A stretch of 5,787 nucleotides of DNA, taken from assembly GCA_958439775.1 (NCBI GenBank), contig CAUBWQ010000071.1:1-5787 (forward strand), read 5' to 3'. This stretch comes from an uncultured Collinsella sp. (GTDB lineage Bacteria > Actinomycetota > Coriobacteriia > Coriobacteriales > Coriobacteriaceae). Shown in pieces: positions 1-4,525 of the stretch. How positions within the stretch are numbered: position 1 is the first letter of the stretch; every line of letters starts with the position of its first letter. The notes beneath the pieces are model-generated. The model was given only the letters and a program-made list of their open reading frames with translations. It was not told the DNA's origin and ran no database searches. The position numbers and the translations under genes are program-made.

Positions 1-896
1 ATCCAGCCGCTGTGCTTGCAGAAGTTGCAGCCCTTGCCGCCGCAGACGTGGCAGCTCACGTCCACCTCGCAGCTAGGCTCGGTGAAGGGGAAGAAGTGCG
101 GACGGTAGCGCGTCTTGCGGTCCTCGCCAAACATGCACTTAACAAAGTAGTCGAGCGTGCCCTTAAGATCGCCAAAGGTGATGCCCTCGTCGACGACTAG
201 GCCCTCGATCTGGTTGAACTGCGGCAGGTGGCAGGCGTCGGCCGTGTCGGGACGGTAGACGGTGCCCGGGCAGCTCATGTAGATGGGCGGCTTCTGCGAC
301 TCCATGGTGTAGATCTCGGTGGTCGCGGTCTCGTTGCAAAGAAAAACGTCGGACTCGCCGTGAGCGTGAGCCTCGGGATGCGCGACGCTGCCGGGGTTGT
401 TGTCGACCACATAGAACGTGTCGCGAGCCGAGCGGCTCGGGTGATCCATGGGCGCGTTGAGCGCGGTGAAGTTGTAGTAGGAGGTATCAACCATGGGGCC
501 GGACTCGACGGTGTAGCCGATGCCGCAGAAGATGTCCTCGGCCTCCTCGATGATCTGCTTGATCAGGTGCTGGTGGCCGATCTGCGGACGGATGCCCGGC
601 AGCGTGATGTCGACGGCCTCGTGCTCGAGTGCATGCTTGAGGGCGGCGGCCTTCATCTCGGTGGTGCGCTCGTCGAGCATACCCTCAATCAGCTGGCGCA
701 TCTCGTTGGCGCGCTTGCCCATCATGGGACGATCCTCGGGGGCGAGCTTGCCCATCATGCGCATCAGGCCGGTGATGCGGCCCTTGCGGCCGAGCAGCTC
801 AACGCGCGCGGCCTCGAGCTTGGCGGCGTCGTCGGCGCTAGTGACGAGCTCCTTGGCCTCTTCCTCGAGTTTGACCAGATCATCAATCAGACTCAT
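1..896 (-). CDS. pheS: Phenylalanyl-tRNA synthetase alpha subunit, C-terminus cut by window edge
   Basis: This is the catalytic alpha chain of the cytoplasmic (alpha-beta)2 PheRS, which charges tRNA-Phe. The ATG at 896-894 follows an AAAGGGA ribosome binding site five bases upstream and gives the usual N-terminus (MSLIDDLVKLEEEA). Residues 1 to about 90 form the charged helical arm. The class II core follows: DTFYV at 159-163, KPPI at 202-205, motif 2 with VYR at 213-215 and QIEG at 229-232, then FFPFTEPSCEVDV up to residue 280. A CX2CX4CX2C cluster (C282, C285, C290, C293) matches, from memory, the Cys-rich insertion of Bacillus-type PheS. In total 298 codons are visible; the family usually has about 330-360, so motif 3 is missing. 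Odd points are a roughly 16-residue insertion (about 164-181) and N188-E189-T190-A191 where most PheS have T-(H/Q)-T-S. The reading frame is intact throughout. pheT probably follows outside the window. Expression is controlled by the T-box upstream. Confidence 0.96.
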   Translation of the reverse strand, partial: MSLIDDLVKLEEEAKELVTSADDAAKLEAARVELLGRKGRITGLMRMMGKLAPEDRPMMGKRANEMRQLIEGMLDERTTEMKAAALKHALEHEAVDITLPGIRPQIGHQHLIKQIIEEAEDIFCGIGYTVESGPMVDTSYYNFTALNAPMDHPSRSARDTFYVVDNNPGSVAHPEAHAHGESDVFLCNETATTEIYTMESQKPPIYMSCPGTVYRPDTADACHLPQFNQIEGLVVDEGITFGDLKGTLDYFVKCMFGEDRKTRYRPHFFPFTEPSCEVDVSCHVCGGKGCNFCKHSGW

Positions 897-914
897 GTCT
901 TCCCTTTCGTCTCT

Positions 915-966
915 CGCGCATCCGCGCTCCGGGACGGCTGACGCTGCCCGATGCTGCGGATGCGCG
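915..966 (-). repeat. Perfect 11-bp inverted repeat in the pheS 5' leader
   Basis: CGCGCATCCGC (915-925) and GCGGATGCGCG (956-966) are perfect inverted repeats separated by 30 bases, within which CGGG and CCCG can pair again. In the pheS transcript this stem-loop lies after the T-box terminator and ends about six bases before the ribosome binding site. It is not part of the T-box fold and has no U-tract, so it is not a second intrinsic terminator. Its role is unknown; mRNA stabilisation, processing or keeping the ribosome binding site open are possibilities. Confidence 0.7.
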
Positions 967-978
967 GCCCGGTTCGGT

Positions 979-1020
979 AACAACACGCCGTCCTCGGGCA
1001 TGTCCATTGCCCACGGACGG
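979..1020 (-). terminator. T-box attenuator terminator of pheS
   Basis: CCGTCC (1020-1015) pairs with GGACGG (993-988), and an inner stem GGGCA/TGCCC closes a 7-base loop. The tail on the minus strand is CGTGTTGTT, only moderately U-rich. The 5' arm overlaps the 3' strand of the T-box antiterminator, so the two structures exclude each other. This supports transcriptional attenuation rather than translational control. The pheS ribosome binding site lies about 80 bases further on and is not part of the switch helix. Confidence 0.75.
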
Positions 1021-1265
1021 TTAAATTCCGCGGTACCACCTTGTTTGACCCGGCGGATGTCTGGCCCGCCGCGCCCACTCTGCGCCTCTTGTCGCGAGGC
1101 TCACGGCTTCCCTACTGGGGCTTCGCCGCCGCTGGCCGCGCGCCCGTTGAGGTCGCTGCTCGGGAGTGAACGCTTGGCCCTTGCCACCGCAGGAAGGCTT
1201 GCAGCCCATGACCTTCCCTCTCTTGCCGGCGACGCGGCGGGCAAACCCTCTCCGTCAACGCATTG
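988..1265 (-). promoter_or_regulatory. T-box riboswitch (tRNA-Phe) in the pheS leader
   Basis: This leader RNA senses uncharged tRNA-Phe and lets transcription continue into pheS. The conserved T-box core AAGGTGGTACCGCGG is at 1042-1028. Its TGGT would pair with the ACCA end of a tRNA with A73, as in tRNA-Phe. Stem I is closed by CGTTGA (1260-1255) pairing with TCAACG (1150-1145). A distal helix pairs GGAAGG (1217-1212) with CCTTCC (1197-1192). The specifier is TTC at 1170-1168, followed by A, in the context GCGTTCACTCCCGAGC; this is a Phe codon and fits the downstream gene. Stem III pairs CGGCGG (1071-1066) with CCGCCG (1056-1051) just before the T-box. The antiterminator pairs GCGG next to the T-box bulge with CCGT at 1020-1017, and that strand is also the 5' arm of the terminator. 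The exact 5' end is inferred. Confidence 0.95.
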
Positions 1266-1399
1266 GGTTATAGGATAACACATTCTGCGAGCATATCGCC
1301 GCGTTCCGTTTTGTTCGCACTGGGTACAAGACGGGGAGCTGTGCAAACTGGCCGCACGCCTACCCGTGGCGTCCGGTCTGCGAGATCAAGGATATAGGT
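1266..1399. other. Divergent intergenic region between the pheS leader and the M32 peptidase gene
   Basis: The gap between pheS and the peptidase gene is 503 bases, most of it filled by the T-box leader. The remaining stretch must carry the peptidase promoter and the pheS promoter back to back. I found no convincing -35/-10 pair on the plus strand and no small gene. The only clear plus-strand signal is the AAGGA ribosome binding site at 1388-1392. Confidence 0.5.
1272..1280 (-). promoter_or_regulatory. Possible extended -10 promoter element for the pheS T-box leader
   Basis: On the minus strand TGTTATCCT (1280-1272) reads as an extended -10 (TGn plus TATCCT, four of six consensus bases). It would start transcription near 1265, just before Stem I at 1260. 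No convincing -35 hexamer is seen about 17 bases upstream. The position fits the RNA very well, but the motif alone is weak. Confidence 0.4.
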
Positions 1400-2974
1400 A
1401 TGGGAAAGAAACTCGATAAGAAGGCCAAGGCCGCCGTGGCCAAGGCCTCTAAGAGCGCCAAGGCGGGCAAGGGCATCAAGAAGCTCCGCAAGCTCGAAGG
1501 CAAACTGTGGACCCGCGAGTACCTGCTCAAGATTGCCGAGTTCGATGGCGCGACGATTGCCCCCGCCAACGGCGCCGCGGCCCGCGCCGATGCTATGGGC
1601 ACCCTTGCCGGCGAACATCACAAGCTCCTGACCAGCAAAAAGTCCGTTGAGCTCGTGCGCTCTCTCGCGCGTGAGACGGTTGCAGGCGGCAAGATCGACG
1701 ACCCGCAGCTGCTCGACGAGATTCGCGTGCTCGGCCGCGACCAGCGCGAGGCAAGCGCCATTCCCACCGAAGAAGCCGAGGCCTGGACCAGGCTCACCTG
1801 CGAGGCCGACGCCGTGTGGCACAAGGCCAAAACGGCCAATGACTGGGCGAGCTTTGAGCCCTATGTGGACAAGATCGTCAGCCAGCTCAAGCATCAGGCC
1901 GAGCTCATGGACCCCAAGCGCGACCCATACGACGTGTGGCTCGACCAGTACGAGCGCGGCCTTTCCACCGAGAGCTTCGACGCATTTTGCGAGGAGGTTA
2001 AGGCCACGGTCGTGCCGCTCGTTCACGCCATCGGCGAGCGCGGTCAGCAGCCCGCTGCCGACTTTTTGCATGCCCGCGTGCCCGAAGCCGCCCAGCGTGC
2101 CATGAGCTTCGACCTGATGAAGCTCGTCGGCCTTAACCTGGACGACACCACGCTCGCCTTTACCGAGCATCCGTTTAGCGAGGGCTTTGCCGTGGGTGAC
2201 GCGCGCATCGCCACGCACATCTACGAGGACGACTGCATCTCCAACGTCTACAGCATCATCCACGAGGCCGGTCACACCATGTACGAGCTGGGCGTGAACC
2301 CCGCCTACGCGCGCACGTGCCTGGAGGGCGGCACCTCCATGGGCATCCACGAGAGCCAGAGCCGCTTCTTTGAGAACACCGTTGGCCGCAGCCGCGCCTT
2401 TATGGGGCCGCTGCTCGAGGTGTTGCGCCGTCACGCGCCCGAGGTCTACGGCAACGTGGACGAAGATGCGCTCTACCACGCCGTGAACATCGCCCAGCCG
2501 TCGCTGATCCGTACCGAGGCCGACGAGCTCACCTACCCGCTGCACGTTATGGTGCGCTACCAGATCGAGCGCATGCTGTTTGCCGGCGAGGCCACGGCCA
2601 AGGACATCCCCGCGCTTTGGAACCGCTTCATGGATGAGTACCTGGGCATTCCCGTTCCCGACGACACGCACGGCTGCCTACAGGATACGCACTGGAGCGG
2701 CGGCTCGTTTGGCTACTTCCCCACGTATGCGCTGGGCAGTGCCTACGATGCCATGTTTGTGCCGGCCATGTGCCGCGACGGTGTCGACCTTAACGGCGCC
2801 TGTGCGAGCGGCGACCTGGCGCCCGTCCGTGCCTGGCTGGGCGAGCACATTTGGCAGTGGGGCCGCGCCAAGGACGCGCCGGAGCTCATCAAGGGCGCCT
2901 GCGGCATGGACTTTGACGCCCGCTACTACTGCAGCTACCTGCAGGACAAGTTCACCACGCTGTACCAGCTGTAA
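1400..2974 (+). CDS. M32-family (Taq-type) metallocarboxypeptidase
   Basis: This is a zinc carboxypeptidase that removes residues from peptide C-termini; it has no signal peptide and is probably cytoplasmic. All M32 signature motifs are present in order: HPF (257-259), DARIAT (267-272), HEAGH (288-292), HESQSR (317-322), IRTEADELTYPLH (370-382) and GCLQDTHW (425-432). H288 and H292 are the expected zinc ligands, E289 the catalytic Glu, and E318 the third ligand; the 26-residue spacing from H292 to E318 matches the Taq enzyme as I recall it. The length of 524 residues is slightly above the usual 500 or so because of an N-terminal tail with 13 Lys in the first 35 residues. The ATG at 1400 is supported by AAGGA seven bases upstream, and no better start lies downstream, so the tail appears to be translated. 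The gene is single, divergent from pheS, and ends in its own terminator. Confidence 0.96.
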   Translation: MGKKLDKKAKAAVAKASKSAKAGKGIKKLRKLEGKLWTREYLLKIAEFDGATIAPANGAAARADAMGTLAGEHHKLLTSKKSVELVRSLARETVAGGKIDDPQLLDEIRVLGRDQREASAIPTEEAEAWTRLTCEADAVWHKAKTANDWASFEPYVDKIVSQLKHQAELMDPKRDPYDVWLDQYERGLSTESFDAFCEEVKATVVPLVHAIGERGQQPAADFLHARVPEAAQRAMSFDLMKLVGLNLDDTTLAFTEHPFSEGFAVGDARIATHIYEDDCISNVYSIIHEAGHTMYELGVNPAYARTCLEGGTSMGIHESQSRFFENTVGRSRAFMGPLLEVLRRHAPEVYGNVDEDALYHAVNIAQPSLIRTEADELTYPLHVMVRYQIERMLFAGEATAKDIPALWNRFMDEYLGIPVPDDTHGCLQDTHWSGGSFGYFPTYALGSAYDAMFVPAMCRDGVDLNGACASGDLAPVRAWLGEHIWQWGRAKDAPELIKGACGMDFDARYYCSYLQDKFTTLYQL

Positions 2975-2999
2975 GGCATAACCGACACGCCAACGCAAA

Positions 3000-3038
3000 G
3001 GGGGCGCCGCGGAACCAATCCGCAGCGCCCCCTTTTTT
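3000..3038 (+). terminator. Intrinsic terminator of the M32 carboxypeptidase gene
   Basis: GGGGGCGC (3000-3007) pairs with GCGCCCCC (3025-3032). A further GCGG/CCGC helix lies inside, after one C-A mismatch, around the loop AACCAAT. Six T follow at 3033-3038. It begins 25 bases after the peptidase stop codon. The opposite strand has only TTT after the stem, so it works mainly for plus-strand transcription. Confidence 0.93.
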
Positions 3039-3082
3039 CACCTAGTCGTTTAAGAACGTCCCCAATGACTACAGCGTCGAGC

Positions 3083-3112
3083 AGTTACGCGGTTTGGTAA
3101 AACCGCGTAACT
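3083..3112 (-). repeat. Perfect 13-bp stem-loop overlapping the glmM stop codon
   Basis: AGTTACGCGGTTT (3083-3095) and AAACCGCGTAACT (3100-3112) are perfect inverted repeats around the 4-base loop GGTA. Two of the three bases of the glmM stop codon (TAG, 3113-3111) lie in the stem. Reading along glmM, the stem is followed by GCTCGACG, not a T-run, so it is not a canonical intrinsic terminator. It probably marks the 3' end of the glmM mRNA, by pausing, Rho-linked termination or protection from exonucleases; this is inference. Confidence 0.75.
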
Positions 3113-4442
3113 AAAAAGCCTCCAGAGCACTTGCGATGCGCTTCATGGCGGCATCGGCAGATGCTTGGTCGGGCGCCTCGGCCAGAACGCGGATAACCGA
3201 CTCGGTTCCGCTCTTGCGCACGAGCACGCGGCCCTCGCCTGCCAGCGCAATCTCGGCCTCGGCGATGGCGTTCTGCACGCCCATGTTCTCGAGCGCGGCG
3301 TCCTTGTCCGCCACGCGCACGGCCACCTGCGCCTGCGGCAGCAGCTTGCACGGAGCCGTGAGCTGCGAGAGCGTCTCGCGCTCGGCACGAATCACTTCCA
3401 TCACGCGCAGCGAGGTCATAATGCCGTCGCCCGTGCGCTCGATATCGCCAAAGATCGTATGGCCCGTCTGCTCGCCGCCCAGGCTGTAGCCGCCCTCGCG
3501 CATCTTGGCATACACGTGACGGTCGCCCACGCCGCTGGTCACGGCGCTCAGACCGGCAAGCTCCAGCGACTTGACCAGGCCAAAGTTGCTGGCAATCGTC
3601 GGCACCACGGTACCGCCCGAGAGTCGCCCGTGCTTGTTCAGATACACGCCGCACACGTACAGGATCTGGTCGCCGTCTACCACGCGACCGCGCTCATCCA
3701 CGGCCAGGCAGCGGTCGGCATCGCCGTCGTAGGCAAAACCCACGTCCAGGCCCTGCTCCACCACATGGCGCTGCAGACGCTCCATATGCGTGGAGCCGCA
3801 GTCGACGTTGATGTTAAAACCATCGGGCGCGGCGTTGATCACGCGCACGTCAGCGCCCAGCGCGTCGAACACCGGCTTGGCCACCGAGGAAGCCGAGCCG
3901 TTGGCGCAGTCGATACCGATCTTGACGCCCTGCAGCGAAAAGTTCGCGCTGGCGATGAGCGAAGCAATGTAGCGGTTGCGGCCCTGCATGTAGTCCACCG
4001 TGGCGCCGATGTGGTTGCCCGTGGCCAGCGGCACCTCGCTCTTGCCATCGATGTAGTCCTCGATGAGCTCCAGTACGTCCTCGTCCATCTTAAAGCCGTC
4101 GCTGTTGACGAGCTTAATGCCGTTATCGCAAAACGGGTTGTGGCTCGCGCTGATCATGATGCCGCAATCGAAGCAGCCCTCCACGGTCTGATGCGCCACG
4201 CCCGGCGTGGGGATCACGTGCAGCATATAGGCGTCCGCACCGCTCGCGACCAGACCGCTCACCAGCGCCGCCTCGAACATATAACTCGAGCGACGCGTGT
4301 CCTTGCCCACGATGACGCGTGCCTTGCGCTCGCGGTTGGCGCCGTAATACCAGCCCACAAAACGGCCAATCTTATAAGCGTGCTCTACCGTCAGCCCAAC
4401 GTTGGCCTCACCGCGAAAGCCGTCGGTGCCAAAGTACTTCAT
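3111..4442 (-). CDS. glmM: Phosphoglucosamine mutase
   Basis: GlmM converts glucosamine-6-phosphate to glucosamine-1-phosphate in the cytoplasm, the step before GlmU makes UDP-GlcNAc for peptidoglycan and other envelope polymers. The 443 residues fit the family length of about 445. Four family motifs are visible. FGTDGFRG is at 4-11. SASHNP (98-103) has S100 as the phosphorylated catalytic serine. DGDADR (239-244) has the Mg-binding Asp 239, 241 and 243. GEQTGH (323-328) is the sugar-specificity loop. The C-terminal phosphate-binding loop RKSGTES is at 409-415. GEQTGH together with the SASHNP context argues for GlmM rather than a phosphomannomutase or phosphoglucomutase. The ATG at 4442 follows AGGAG five bases upstream. 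The gene lies 83 bases after a DUF4012 gene on the same strand, separated from it by a terminator-like hairpin, and converges on the peptidase gene. All catalytic residues are intact. Confidence 0.98.
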   Translation of the reverse strand: MKYFGTDGFRGEANVGLTVEHAYKIGRFVGWYYGANRERKARVIVGKDTRRSSYMFEAALVSGLVASGADAYMLHVIPTPGVAHQTVEGCFDCGIMISASHNPFCDNGIKLVNSDGFKMDEDVLELIEDYIDGKSEVPLATGNHIGATVDYMQGRNRYIASLIASANFSLQGVKIGIDCANGSASSVAKPVFDALGADVRVINAAPDGFNINVDCGSTHMERLQRHVVEQGLDVGFAYDGDADRCLAVDERGRVVDGDQILYVCGVYLNKHGRLSGGTVVPTIASNFGLVKSLELAGLSAVTSGVGDRHVYAKMREGGYSLGGEQTGHTIFGDIERTGDGIMTSLRVMEVIRAERETLSQLTAPCKLLPQAQVAVRVADKDAALENMGVQNAIAEAEIALAGEGRVLVRKSGTESVIRVLAEAPDQASADAAMKRIASALEAF

Positions 4443-4453
4443 GCGCTCTCCTT

Positions 4454-4488
4454 ACAAAATAGGGGCGGACAGATTGCCTGTCCGCCCC
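4454..4488 (-). terminator. Terminator-like hairpin between the DUF4012 gene and glmM
   Basis: On the minus strand an 11-bp perfect stem, GGGGCGGACAG (4488-4478) with CTGTCCGCCCC (4472-4462), closes a 5-base loop. It is followed by TATTTTG (4461-4455), a usable U-tract. The plus strand has no T-run after the stem, so it acts on minus-strand transcription. It starts 38 bases after the DUF4012 stop codon. Its tail runs almost directly into the glmM ribosome binding site (AGGAG, 4451-4447), so it may be partial or may act as a leader element of glmM rather than a full stop. Confidence 0.8.
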
Positions 4489-4525
4489 AAAATGGTACTC
4501 GATTATCTGCGCTACCAGAAAAACC

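Noticed and set aside
299..410. Compensating frameshifts in pheS as the cause of the altered motif
   Set aside because: I translated the other two frames across this segment; neither restores the T-(H/Q)-T-S block, and the used frame keeps normal codon use and conserved residues on both sides.
228..1278. Overlapping plus-strand open frames opposite pheS and its T-box leader
   Set aside because: They lie antisense to clear PheS motifs and to structured T-box RNA; one is Ser/Arg/Ala-rich, as expected from a shadow frame.
1292..1345. Plus-strand promoter for the peptidase gene (TTGTTC or TTCCGT with TACAAG)
   Set aside because: Spacings and hexamer matches are poor in every combination tried, so no promoter is called.
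1268..2671. Long open frame of 467 codons on the minus strand opposite the peptidase gene
   Set aside because: It is antisense to a gene with all M32 motifs in order, has low-complexity Ala/Val/Gly/His composition typical of a GC-rich shadow frame, and crosses the promoter and leader region.
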